Shown: positions 7,043-16,076 of the stretch, one piece after another
How the letters are laid out: every line of letters starts with the position of its first letter
Position numbering within the stretch: the first letter of the stretch is position 1
The notes under the pieces: model-generated
Told to the model about the DNA's origin: nothing
What the model saw: only the letters and a program-made list of their open reading frames with translations
Databases searched by the model: none
Origin: JAMXLO01 sp964427005
GTDB taxonomy: Bacteria > Pseudomonadota > Alphaproteobacteria > Acetobacterales > Acetobacteraceae
Length of the DNA stretch: 64,000 nt
NCBI GenBank assembly: GCA_964427005.1
Contig: CAYRTL010000001.1
Span: 1-64,000, forward strand
Direction of reading: 5' to 3'
Program-made: the position numbers and the translations under genes

Positions 7043-8972
7043 CCTGTTCTCCGCCTACGCACGAAGCTTCGAGGCGAACCGCGAAGCGGAGATGACGCTT
7101 CCGGAGTATCTGGAAGCCTGCCGCGACGATCCGATGATGTATGCCACCGCGACTGAGCGCCTGCTCGCCGCGATTGGCGAACCCGACATGGTCGACACCG
7201 CGAAGGATGCGCGACTCGGCCGCATCTTCATGAACCGGACGATCCGGGTCTATCCGGCGTTCTCCGAGTTCTACGGCATGGAAGAGACGATTGAGCGCAT
7301 CGTCGGCTTCCTGCGCCACGCCGCGCAAGGACTCGAAGAGCGCAAGCAGATCATGTACCTGCTCGGCCCTGTCGGCGGCGGCAAGTCCTCGCTCGCCGAA
7401 CGGTTGAAGGCCTTAATGGAAATGCACCCCGTCTACGTGCTGAAGGCCGGCGATCAGATCAGTCCGGTGTTCGAGAGCCCGCTCGGGCTGTTCAATCCGG
7501 AACGCATGGGCCCGATGCTGGAAGACCGCTACGGCATCCCGCAGCGGCGGCTGACCGGGCTGATGAGCCCGTGGTGCATCAAGCGCCTCGATGAATTCGA
7601 AGGCGACATCTCGCGCTTCCGAGTCGCGAAGCTGCAGCCCTCGCGTCTGCGTCAGATCGCCATCGCGAAGACCGAGCCTGGCGACGAGAACAATCAGGAC
7701 ATCTCCTCACTCGTCGGCAAGGTCGATATCCGCAAGCTGGAACTGCATGCGCAGAACGATCCAGACGCCTACAGCTATTCCGGTGGCCTGAACCGCGCGA
7801 ACCAGGGTCTCCTTGAGTTCGTTGAAATGTTCAAGGCGCCGATAAAGATGCTGCACCCGTTGCTGACCGCAACGCAGGAAGGCAACTACATCGGCACCGA
7901 GAACATCGGCGCCATCCCGTTCCAGGGTATTATCCTGGCTCACTCCAACGAGGCGGAGTGGCAGAGCTTTAAGAACAACCGCAACAATGAGGCCTTCATC
8001 GATCGTATTTACGTGATCAAGGTTCCGTATTGTCTGCGCGTTACCGAGGAACAGAAGATCTATGACAAGCTGGTGCGCGGTTCGGAGCTCGCGGAAGCGC
8101 CTTGCGCGCCGGCCACGCTGGAAATGTTGGCACGGTTCTCCGTTCTGACGCGGCTGCGTCGTCACGAGAACTCGACCTTGTTCGCAAAGATGCGCGTGTA
8201 TGACGGTGAAAGCCTGAAAGAGACGGACCCGCGCGCGCGTTCGCTGCAGGAATACAAGGATGCGGCGGGTGTCGAGGAAGGCATGGACGGTGCTTCCACT
8301 CGATTCGCCTTCAAGGTGCTGGCAGCGACGTTCAACCATGACACAACCGAGGTGGCGGCCGATCCGGTCCATCTGATGTATGTGCTGGAGCAGTCGATCC
8401 GACGCGAACAGCTTCCGAGCGAAACCGAGAAGCGTTATCTGGAATTCATCAAGGGCGAGCTGGCACCTCGCTACGCCGAATTCATCGGCAACGAGATCCA
8501 GAAAGCCTATCTCGAATCGTATCATGACTACGGTCAGAATCTGTTCGACCGCTACGTCTCGTATGCCGATGCCTGGATTGAAGACATCGACTTCAAGGAC
8601 CCTGACACCGGACAGCTCATGAACCGCGAGCTGTTGAACCAGGAGTTGACGAAGGTCGAGAAGCCTGCCGGAATCGCCAACCCCAAGGACTTCCGGAACG
8701 AAGTGGTGAAGTTCAGCTTAAGGGCGCGGGCCAACAACAATGGCAAGAACCCGTCCTGGACGAGCTATGAGAAAATTCGTGAAGTCATTGAACGTCGCAT
8801 GTTCAGCCAGGTGGAGGAACTTCTGCCGGTGATCAGCTTCGGGTCCAAGAAGGACAGCGAAAGCGAAAAGAAGCATGCCGAGTTCGTGGATCGTATGGTG
8901 GCGCGTGGCTATACCGAGCGGCAGGTCCGCCGCCTGGTCGAATGGTACATGCGCGTCAAGCAGGCGGGGTAA
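7026..8972 (+). CDS. prkA: PrkA family serine protein kinase (YeaG)
   Basis: 648 residues, matching E. coli YeaG (644). N-terminal AAA-type PrkA domain with Walker A GPVGGGKSS at about 114-122 (Lys120), and C-terminal kinase-like domain ending at about 640. Strong similarity throughout, for example GEPDMVDT, YPAFSEFYGMEE and HAAQGLEE. In enterobacteria YeaG acts with YeaH in nitrogen starvation and stationary-phase stress. ATG 7026 is chosen because it matches the family start and has GGAG 6-7 bases upstream; the frame opens 36 bases earlier without support. First full gene of the prkA-yeaH-spoVR operon. Confidence 0.97.
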   Translation: MHPVDDLFSAYARSFEANREAEMTLPEYLEACRDDPMMYATATERLLAAIGEPDMVDTAKDARLGRIFMNRTIRVYPAFSEFYGMEETIERIVGFLRHAAQGLEERKQIMYLLGPVGGGKSSLAERLKALMEMHPVYVLKAGDQISPVFESPLGLFNPERMGPMLEDRYGIPQRRLTGLMSPWCIKRLDEFEGDISRFRVAKLQPSRLRQIAIAKTEPGDENNQDISSLVGKVDIRKLELHAQNDPDAYSYSGGLNRANQGLLEFVEMFKAPIKMLHPLLTATQEGNYIGTENIGAIPFQGIILAHSNEAEWQSFKNNRNNEAFIDRIYVIKVPYCLRVTEEQKIYDKLVRGSELAEAPCAPATLEMLARFSVLTRLRRHENSTLFAKMRVYDGESLKETDPRARSLQEYKDAAGVEEGMDGASTRFAFKVLAATFNHDTTEVAADPVHLMYVLEQSIRREQLPSETEKRYLEFIKGELAPRYAEFIGNEIQKAYLESYHDYGQNLFDRYVSYADAWIEDIDFKDPDTGQLMNRELLNQELTKVEKPAGIANPKDFRNEVVKFSLRARANNNGKNPSWTSYEKIREVIERRMFSQVEELLPVISFGSKKDSESEKKHAEFVDRMVARGYTERQVRRLVEWYMRVKQAG

Positions 8973-8999
8973 AAGGACCCCGCCGGAATAGGCAGCCTC

Positions 9000-10310
9000 A
9001 TGCATATCGTTGATCGGCGCCTCAACCCCAGCGGCAAGAATCTCGCCAACAGGCAGAGATTCATGCGACGGGCAAAATCGCTCATCCGCAAGGCGGTGCA
9101 CGAAAGCTCGGCCAGCCGCAGCATCAAGGACGCTGACCAGGCTGGCGAGGTCGCCCTGCCGGCGCAGGGTGTCCACGAGCCCTCGTTCCACCGGAGCTCG
9201 AGCGGTGGCATCCGGGACCACCTGCTGCCGGGCAACAAGCAGTACATCGAAGGCGACACGATTCCGCGGCCGCAGGGCGGAGCGGGCGGTGGCGGCTCGG
9301 AAGGCAGCCCTGACGGCGAGGGTCAGGACGATTTCCGGTTCGCGCTCTCGCGTGATGAGTTCGTTGATCTGTTCCTGGAAGACCTGGAGCTGCCGGACCT
9401 TGCAAAACGACGCGTGGTCGATACCGAAAGCGTGAGCTGGCACCGCGCCGGCTATTCGGTTACCGGATCACCAGCCAACCTCGCCTTGCTGCGCACAGTC
9501 CGGAACAGTCTGTCGCGGCGCATCGCACTCAAGCGGCCGAAGCCGCACGAGCTGCAGGCATTACGCGACGAGATCGAGGCGCTCAGCCGGGATGGCGAAG
9601 AGAAGGCGCGTCGCGTTCAGCTGGAAGAGGAGCTGACGCGGAAGCTGCGGCGTACCGGCCTGATTCCCTATATCGATCCGCTCGATGTGCGTTATCGCAA
9701 GTTCGAGCCGCAGCCGAAGCCGGTGGCGCAGGCGGTCATGTTCTGCCTCATGGACGTGTCCGGCTCGATGACCGAGCACATGAAGGACCTCGCCAAGCGG
9801 TTCTATGTGCTGCTGTACATCTTTCTGAAGCGCCGCTACAAGCATGTGGACGTGGTGTTTATCCGTCACACCCACCAGGCACAGGAAGTGGATGAGGATA
9901 CATTCTTTCACTCCCCCGAGACTGGCGGCACGGTGGTTTCCACCGCACTGGAAGAGATGCAGCGTGTAGTGGAGGAGCGCTACAGCCCCGACGCGTGGAA
10001 CATTTATGCCGCGCAGGCGTCCGACGGCGACAACACGGCTTCGGATAATGACAAGACCGCGGCCCTGCTGACCGGCACAATTTTGCCGGTGTGCCAGTAC
10101 TATGCGTATCTCGAGGTCGGTCGCGACTCCGAGCACTTCCCACCGGGATTCATCCGGCGCGATTCCGACCTGTGGCAGACCTATACCGCCATCTGCAAAT
10201 CAGGCGCGCCAATGGCGATGCGCAAGGTCGGACACCGGCGCGACATCTATCCAGTATTCCGAGAGCTGTTTGCCAAGAAGCAGGCGACGACAGGAGCCGA
10301 GACCTCATGA
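9000..10310 (+). CDS. yeaH: YeaH/YhbH family protein (DUF444, VWA-like)
   Basis: 436 residues. N-terminal Arg/Lys-rich region (MHIVDRRLNPSGKN...), a Gly-rich hinge at about 90-100 and a von Willebrand A-like domain from about 240, with the MIDAS-type motif DVSGSM (near residue 252) and TGGTVVSTAL. It is the usual partner of PrkA and is cytoplasmic. A 27-base gap separates it from prkA and its stop overlaps the spoVR start by 4 bases (ATGA), so all three are one operon. The molecular function of the family is not settled. Confidence 0.96.
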   Translation: MHIVDRRLNPSGKNLANRQRFMRRAKSLIRKAVHESSASRSIKDADQAGEVALPAQGVHEPSFHRSSSGGIRDHLLPGNKQYIEGDTIPRPQGGAGGGGSEGSPDGEGQDDFRFALSRDEFVDLFLEDLELPDLAKRRVVDTESVSWHRAGYSVTGSPANLALLRTVRNSLSRRIALKRPKPHELQALRDEIEALSRDGEEKARRVQLEEELTRKLRRTGLIPYIDPLDVRYRKFEPQPKPVAQAVMFCLMDVSGSMTEHMKDLAKRFYVLLYIFLKRRYKHVDVVFIRHTHQAQEVDEDTFFHSPETGGTVVSTALEEMQRVVEERYSPDAWNIYAAQASDGDNTASDNDKTAALLTGTILPVCQYYAYLEVGRDSEHFPPGFIRRDSDLWQTYTAICKSGAPMAMRKVGHRRDIYPVFRELFAKKQATTGAETS

Positions 10311-11878
10311 ACGACTTCGGCGGCGGCATTCGAGCCGAGCGCCCGCTGTTTGAGGGCGCCGATTGGGAATTCAGCACGATCCAGCGCGTGCATGATGCCA
10401 TCGAGAAGATTGCGATTGGCGAGCTGGGTCTCGACATCTATCCCAATCAGATCGAGATCATCGGCACCGAGCAGATGCTCGATGCTTACTCCTCCATCGG
10501 CATGCCGCTGTTCTACAAGCACTGGTCGTTCGGCAAGCACTTTGCCCGCAACGAGGCGCTGTATCGTGCCGGTATGCAGGGTCTCGCGTATGAGATCGTG
10601 ATCAACTCCAATCCATGTATCAGCTACATCATGGAGGAGAACACGGCGACGATGCAGACGCTGGTGATTGCCCACGCTGCATTCGGTCACAATCATTTCT
10701 TCAAGAACAACTACGTCTTCAAGCAGTGGACGGACGCGGACGGTATCCTGGACTATCTGGAATTTGCCCGCGGCTATATCGCGCAGTGCGAGGAGCGCTA
10801 CGGCGAGACGCAGGTCGAGCGTCTGCTGGATGCGGCGCATGCGCTGATGAGCCATGGCGTGCATCGTTATCCGCGCCGCCGTGCAGCAGATCTCCGCTCC
10901 GAAGAACAGCGCGCGAAGGAACGGCGTCTGCACGAAGAGCGTGTTTTCAACGACCTTTGGCGGACGGTGCCGACGAAGGATACCGAAAGGGAGGACAAAT
11001 CAGCGGAAGAGCGGCGCCGGGCGCTGCTGCAACTGCCGCAAGAGAACGTCCTCTATTTCCTGGAGAAGACCGCGCCTCGCCTTTTGCCATGGCAGCGCGA
11101 GATCCTGCGCATCGTGCGCATCATCGCCCAGTACTTTTACCCACAGTCGCAGACCAAAGTGATGAACGAAGGCTGCGCCACCTATATGCACTACCGGATC
11201 ATGAACCGGCTGCACGAAAAGGGACTGCTGACCGACGGCAATATGGTGGAGTTCCTACGTTCCCACACCAACGTGGTCTTCCAGCCGGATTTCGACGATC
11301 CGCGTTATTCCGGGATGAATCCCTACGCCCTTGGCTTTGCCATGATGCGCGATATCGAGCGCATCTGCACCGAGCCCACGGCAGAGGATCAGCAGTGGTT
11401 CCCGGAGATCGCGGGCAAAGAAGACCCGATGGCCGTGTTGCGCGATGTTTGGGCGAACTACCGTGATGAGAGCTTCATCCTGCAGTTCCTCAGTCCCCGC
11501 CTGATCCGCGATTTCGGCCTGTTCCACGTGCTCGATGATGCGAATGAACCGAATCTCAGCGTGGAGGCCATCCACGACGAGAGAGGCTATCGGAAGATCC
11601 AGCGTGAGCTCGCGAAGCAGTACGACATTGCGTGGACGCTCCCCGACATCCAGGTTGTTGACGTGAATCTTGCCGGTGACCGGCGACTGATCCTGCACCA
11701 TCGTGCGCTGAACCGTGTCCTGCTCGAGGAGCGTGACGCCCGCTTCGTTCTGCAGCACCTGGCGGATCTGTGGGGCTACGACGTCCTGCTCAAGGAAGTC
11801 GATCCCGCTACCGACTCGGTGTTGAAGGAGCACGCTGCCACACCGCGTGGCGGCATTCTCCAGCCGGACGGCGCTTAA
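10307..11878 (+). CDS. spoVR: SpoVR family protein
   Basis: 523 residues, typical of the SpoVR/YcgB family, named from a Bacillus spore-cortex gene but common in non-sporulating proteobacteria. Conserved segments include DWEFSTIQRVHDAIE, YPNQIEIIGTEQMLDAYSS, SFGKHFARNE, GLAYEIVINSNPC and HAAFGHNHFFKNNY; a C-terminal domain follows from about 430. It contains many conserved His and Cys residues but no proven activity. Start ATG 10307 overlaps the yeaH stop. It closes the operon; a hairpin follows at 11883. Confidence 0.96.
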   Translation: MNDFGGGIRAERPLFEGADWEFSTIQRVHDAIEKIAIGELGLDIYPNQIEIIGTEQMLDAYSSIGMPLFYKHWSFGKHFARNEALYRAGMQGLAYEIVINSNPCISYIMEENTATMQTLVIAHAAFGHNHFFKNNYVFKQWTDADGILDYLEFARGYIAQCEERYGETQVERLLDAAHALMSHGVHRYPRRRAADLRSEEQRAKERRLHEERVFNDLWRTVPTKDTEREDKSAEERRRALLQLPQENVLYFLEKTAPRLLPWQREILRIVRIIAQYFYPQSQTKVMNEGCATYMHYRIMNRLHEKGLLTDGNMVEFLRSHTNVVFQPDFDDPRYSGMNPYALGFAMMRDIERICTEPTAEDQQWFPEIAGKEDPMAVLRDVWANYRDESFILQFLSPRLIRDFGLFHVLDDANEPNLSVEAIHDERGYRKIQRELAKQYDIAWTLPDIQVVDVNLAGDRRLILHHRALNRVLLEERDARFVLQHLADLWGYDVLLKEVDPATDSVLKEHAATPRGGILQPDGA

Positions 11879-11882
11879 CAAA

Positions 11883-11913
11883 AAGGCGGGCTGCGCGGCG
11901 CGCAACCCGCCTT
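11883..11913 (-). terminator. Hairpin between convergent genes, terminator-like
   Basis: AAGGCGGG and CCCGCCTT form an 8-bp stem extended by TGCGC/GCGCA inside. On the reverse strand the stem runs into TTTTGTT, so it fits an intrinsic terminator for the glycine-rich protein gene; on the forward strand it follows spoVR directly and may stop or stabilise that transcript too. Confidence 0.7.
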
Positions 11914-11932
11914 CCCGCGTCAATCCGTTGGC

Positions 11933-12289
11933 TTAGCGGCTACCGCCGCTGCCGCCCGAGCCACCGTTCCCGGCACCGGAGCCGCTGCTGCCGCCGTTGT
12001 CACCACCACCGCCGGACGGATTCGAACGGACCGGATTGGTGGCATCCGGCTGCCGTGACCCTGTTGGCCCGACTGAGCCCGGGTAAGCCTGGCCATACTG
12101 GTTGGTGGTCGCCGTCGGCGCGCTACCCGTGGCAGGGCGGCTCACCTGCGGGCTGCCGGTCATCGTGCCGGTTACGGTCTGACTGCCAGACCCGCCGGAA
12201 TTGGATTCATTCCCAGCCGCCATGGCGCCGATCGCTGTACCAGTCGCCAGCAACGTTGCGAGACCGAGAATGCATAAGGTCTTGCTCAT
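11933..12289 (-). CDS. Secreted glycine/serine/asparagine-rich protein
   Basis: 118 residues. A clear Sec signal peptide (MSKTLCILGLATLLATGTAIGAMAAG, cleavage near residue 24-26) is followed by a low-complexity chain rich in Gly, Ser, Thr, Asn and Pro, ending in GSGGSGG-type runs. No folded domain or catalytic motif. ATG 12289 is chosen because AAGGGAG lies 5 bases upstream and the signal peptide starts there. A small hairpin (CCGGGC/GCCCGG, 12313-12332) lies just upstream in the leader. Probably periplasmic or extracellular; function unknown. Confidence 0.75.
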   Translation of the reverse strand: MSKTLCILGLATLLATGTAIGAMAAGNESNSGGSGSQTVTGTMTGSPQVSRPATGSAPTATTNQYGQAYPGSVGPTGSRQPDATNPVRSNPSGGGGDNGGSSGSGAGNGGSGGSGGSR

Positions 12290-12399
12290 GAAAACTCCCT
12301 TTGCGATGCAACCCGGGCACAAGAACGCCCGGCCGCATAACGCGATGCGTGAGTTCACGACAATTGGAACGATCCTGGGCAGTTATCGTCCCGGGACCG

Positions 12400-13044
12400 T
12401 TACTCGGCAGCCTTCGCCCGCACAGGCCAGTCGGCCACATCGATCCGCGGCATATCGAACCGGTCCGTTGTGCGCGCGTACCAGCCACGGCCGTGCATGC
12501 GTCCGATCAGATCGAGCTTCGGTGTATCGATGTAACACTTGTCCGGGTCGAGCACGTATTCATCGGCGACATGGATCGCTACGACCTTGCCGAGGACGAC
12601 CGCCCGGTCGACCCCGACCTCGACGATGACCAGGCGCTCGCATTCGAACGATACCGGGCTTTCCGCAATGCGCGGCGGTTTCACACGTGAACAGGGTGCA
12701 GTGTGCAGGCCCGCTTCCGCCAGCTCGTTCACCTGCTTGTCAAAGTCGATCGCCGTGACGTTCATCTTCTCGGCCAGCGCATTGCTTACGAGGTTCACCA
12801 CGAACTGACCTGTGCGGCGGATATTGCCGCCGGTGTCCTTCACGTCGCCGGGCCCGCGACCGCCGATGCCGATCGCCACCACGGGAGGATTACCGGACAC
12901 AGCATTGAAGAACGAGAAGGGAGCGGCATTCACCGACCCATCGATGTCCTGCGTGGTCACCCAGGCAATAGGCCGCGGCACCACGGTGGAGACCAGCAGC
13001 TTGTAGATGTTTTCACTCGGCGTGTTGTCGAATTCGAACAGCAT
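12400..13044 (-). CDS. Flavin reductase-like FMN-binding protein
   Basis: 214 residues of the flavin reductase-like domain (split-barrel FMN-binding fold). Typical features: VSTVVPRPIAWVTT near the N-terminus, NAAPFSFFNAVSGNPPVVAIGI, and KDTGGNIRRTGQFVVNLVS. Members act as NAD(P)H:flavin reductases or bind FMN in two-component oxygenases; the partner is not evident nearby. No signal peptide. It lies between the glycine-rich protein and asmA on the same strand, with gaps of 110 and 65 bases, so it may have its own promoter. Confidence 0.88.
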   Translation of the reverse strand: MLFEFDNTPSENIYKLLVSTVVPRPIAWVTTQDIDGSVNAAPFSFFNAVSGNPPVVAIGIGGRGPGDVKDTGGNIRRTGQFVVNLVSNALAEKMNVTAIDFDKQVNELAEAGLHTAPCSRVKPPRIAESPVSFECERLVIVEVGVDRAVVLGKVVAIHVADEYVLDPDKCYIDTPKLDLIGRMHGRGWYARTTDRFDMPRIDVADWPVRAKAAE

Positions 13045-13109
13045 GGCGATCCCTTGTGCACGATTTGGCGCGAGCGTTACGCGGGGCGACCTTCCGTGTC
13101 CAGACAGGG

Positions 13110-16076
13110 TCAGCGGACCAACTCGGCCATCCAGCGCGCCAAACCCGCGAGTTCCACGCTCCGCTTCGGATGGTCGATGGGACCCGTCAGCCGAACCGCC
13201 AGCTCGGGCGGGCTCGGCACCGCAGGCTGTACCGCGATCCTTACGTCGAGTGACTGCGATGCGAGGTTCATGTTCCCGGAGGCGCGTGTCTCACCGGTGA
13301 CCGCGGACAATACCGCACGATCAAGCGTGAGATCGCCGTGCGCCACATCCGCGACTACGTCCAATCGTTCGAAGCCCGTTGCGCCACCGCTCAAGGCATC
13401 AACGGCAACCGCTTCGATCGACTTCGGATCAGACTTCTCGACCGCCAGTTTCAACCGGAACAGGTCCAGGCCTGACAACGAGCCATCGGTCACTGTCAGT
13501 GTAGCGCGGCCCCCGAGCGTCGCCACGATCGCCGACGGGCTGTAGCCGTTGGCTTGCAGGCGCAGGCTTGCATCCGCGCGGCCTGAGAGCAATTCCAATG
13601 AGGCGTCGGCAACGGGCCCGGTGATCGTCGCCCCCGCTAGCTGAGCCTGGACTGTCATTGCGGGTGGATCGGCCGTGGTATCGAACGTCAGATTTCCGGA
13701 AACCGATCCGGTTCCAAGCACACCGGAGAACTGGTCCAACCGCAGCACGCCGTCCGCCAGTATGAGCGTGGCCGAAGCATCACGAATGTCAGGGCTTCCT
13801 CCCACATCCAGACGATCGATGGCAATCTGCAGATCGCCCCGCCAGCCCTGAAGCGCAGCCAGCGGCAATGGCACAGTTGAGGCGCCGTTCGGCGCCAGCA
13901 CAGTCAAAGCATCAGCGCGGACATGGCCTGACACGCGCGGGTCTTCGCCGCTCCGATCGATGGCAAGATCGCCGTCGGCGCGGAGTGAGCCAGCGGCCAA
14001 CTCGAAGCTTTGCGCCACGAGCCGCCGCGGCGCGCCAGCGAGATGCGCCACCAACGACAACGAGCCGTCGCCTAACCAGCTCGCCAGAGCTTCGAGGTGA
14101 GTCCGTTCCGGCAATCCCAGCGTCGCCAGCAACCGCCGCGCGCCGGGGTGCCGCAAGGTGAGCGTGCCGCTCCACTCCGCCCTCGGCAGATCGACCGTGG
14201 AGGCGACCTCCATCCGCGCATCGGCTGCCGCAAGTGTCACATTCACAGCCAATGCGTCCTGCGGGCCGGCAGCCTGGAGTTCCAGCCGCGCGGGGCCCTG
14301 CCATAAGGCCGACGTGGCCTGCCAAGTGGGGGGAAACAGGTCGGCCAGTGGCGCGGCGTTCTTGGTCGTCATGCTGAACTTGCCAGCGCTGAGCCTGCCT
14401 TCCTCGCCCAGCATGCCGGAAGCCAGCACATGCGCTCCGCGCACGGTGCCTTCGGCCCTGCGCAGCATGACGCTACCGGCTTCGATCGCGGCATCCACCG
14501 CGAGTCCATCGATCATTGCGCCGCCAACGCTCGCCTCACGGATATTGAGTTTCACCTCGGCATCCAGCGCGGCAAGCGACTTCGGCAAATCTGCCAGGTT
14601 CGGCAGCCGGGTTGGCAACCAGGGATCAAGCGCCAGGCGGCTCAGCGACAGATCTGCCGTGACAGCGGCCGGTTCACCCCGTTTCAGGCTCATACTGCCA
14701 CTGATAGGGATATCGTCCAGCGTGCCGGCCAAACCCTGCAATGCGATCTCGCCGCGCGCAGCCAGTACTCGCGCCGACAACGCGGCGCGCTGGGTGATGC
14801 CGCTGGCCAGAAGCCTTCCCAGCCCTTCAGGCATCGACCCGGGCAATGCATCATCCAGCCAGCGCAGCGTCGCACGGAGTACCGGCGCATCCAGCCGCGC
14901 GTGCCCTTCGAAGCGAGGATGCTCTGGATCATCGCGCGCAACGTGGCCGCTCAGTTGCAGACGTCCGTTGCCGGGCAGCAGGGCGCTTGCTTCACGCACC
15001 GCGAGGTCGTTGCCTGACAGGTCAAACGCGGCCCTGATACGCTCCAGGGTGCCGCCACCGAGCGGTGCCGCCTCAACTGAAAAGTCGATCCCGATCGGGA
15101 TGTCGATTCCGGCGACGGTCGTGCTTGCACTGACAAGGACCGGCAGCCACGCGTCGAAGTCCAGCCGGCTGGCCGAGATCGCTATGTCGAGCCGCTGGTT
15201 GGGTGCGACGCGCAACGCGACCGCGCCACTTGCCGGCGAACCACCGATCTCCAGCGCCAGATCATCGATCGCGGCCAGCCCACTGCCCACGGTCAGCCGC
15301 CCGTCCGCCCGGAATGACACCGACGGGGTCGGCAGCAGCACCGCAAGGTTCGGTCCGCGACTGGCGATAGCGCCGGACAGCGTGCCATCTCGCGCCACCT
15401 GGCCGGTGAAGCTGGCCCCGAGACCGCTAGCCTTGCCGCGCCCATCGAGAGTCACGTCCAGCCCGGCGGCGCCATCGGCGCCGGCAGCGGTGAGACGCGA
15501 TGTGAAATGCCAATCCTGGCCGCTGAACTGGGCCGTACCACTCGCCGAGACCGCGCCCGTATCCAGCGTCCCGAGGCTCGCATTGATGTCGGTAAAGGCG
15601 ACACGCCCGATGGTGAGCCTGCCGTTCTCGATGCGCGCGGCCAATGCGGCGATCCATGGCGGCGGATGCAGTGGCAGCAAGCCGGATTCCGACGGCCACG
15701 GAATGTGCAGGTCGGGCCCGCGCAGCACCAGTTCCCGCGCATCAACGCGTCCGCCAATGAGCGGAAGAAGTGCGACGCGAAGCCGCAAGGCTTCGACGTG
15801 CATCGACAACGAAGTTGGCTCGCGGCCGCCGACATCGACGCGTGCGGCGGTCAGCACCGGCTGCGGGAGAAGACTCAGCGTGATCGGACCCTGAATAGTG
15901 ACCGGCTGTCCAAGTGACGCCGAGGCCAGCACCTCTATGGTGGCGCGATAGCGGGTCCAGTCTAGCCACTGTGGCACCTGCCACAGAGCGAGCAGGATCA
16001 GCACCGCAACTCCGGCGAGCGCGGCCGAAATTGTGCGCGGGCGTGGCACCTCAACCAGCTGCCCCGTAGCCGCCAC
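13110..16076 (-). CDS. AsmA family protein
   Basis: 988 residues. One N-terminal membrane helix (about 14-36, ISAALAGVAVLILLALW) followed by the AsmA motif region (QWLDWTRYRATIEVLASASLGQPVTIQG), a long beta-rich middle and the C-terminal AsmA_2 region with DGSLSGLDLFRLKLAVEK, in line with the TamB/AsmA/YhdP bridge-like lipid-transfer group. Anchored in the inner membrane and extending into the periplasm; a role in outer-membrane phospholipid transport or homeostasis is inferred from the family. Start GTG 16076 overlaps the hydantoinase gene by 26 bases; GTG 16049, one base after its stop, is an equally plausible start. Confidence 0.88.
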   Translation of the reverse strand: MAATGQLVEVPRPRTISAALAGVAVLILLALWQVPQWLDWTRYRATIEVLASASLGQPVTIQGPITLSLLPQPVLTAARVDVGGREPTSLSMHVEALRLRVALLPLIGGRVDARELVLRGPDLHIPWPSESGLLPLHPPPWIAALAARIENGRLTIGRVAFTDINASLGTLDTGAVSASGTAQFSGQDWHFTSRLTAAGADGAAGLDVTLDGRGKASGLGASFTGQVARDGTLSGAIASRGPNLAVLLPTPSVSFRADGRLTVGSGLAAIDDLALEIGGSPASGAVALRVAPNQRLDIAISASRLDFDAWLPVLVSASTTVAGIDIPIGIDFSVEAAPLGGGTLERIRAAFDLSGNDLAVREASALLPGNGRLQLSGHVARDDPEHPRFEGHARLDAPVLRATLRWLDDALPGSMPEGLGRLLASGITQRAALSARVLAARGEIALQGLAGTLDDIPISGSMSLKRGEPAAVTADLSLSRLALDPWLPTRLPNLADLPKSLAALDAEVKLNIREASVGGAMIDGLAVDAAIEAGSVMLRRAEGTVRGAHVLASGMLGEEGRLSAGKFSMTTKNAAPLADLFPPTWQATSALWQGPARLELQAAGPQDALAVNVTLAAADARMEVASTVDLPRAEWSGTLTLRHPGARRLLATLGLPERTHLEALASWLGDGSLSLVAHLAGAPRRLVAQSFELAAGSLRADGDLAIDRSGEDPRVSGHVRADALTVLAPNGASTVPLPLAALQGWRGDLQIAIDRLDVGGSPDIRDASATLILADGVLRLDQFSGVLGTGSVSGNLTFDTTADPPAMTVQAQLAGATITGPVADASLELLSGRADASLRLQANGYSPSAIVATLGGRATLTVTDGSLSGLDLFRLKLAVEKSDPKSIEAVAVDALSGGATGFERLDVVADVAHGDLTLDRAVLSAVTGETRASGNMNLASQSLDVRIAVQPAVPSPPELAVRLTGPIDHPKRSVELAGLARWMAELVR

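Noticed and set aside
12385..12420. GGAAC-N16-CGTC, an EcfG general-stress promoter-like match
   Set aside because: The orientation points into the 3' end of a reverse-strand gene, so no gene would be driven.
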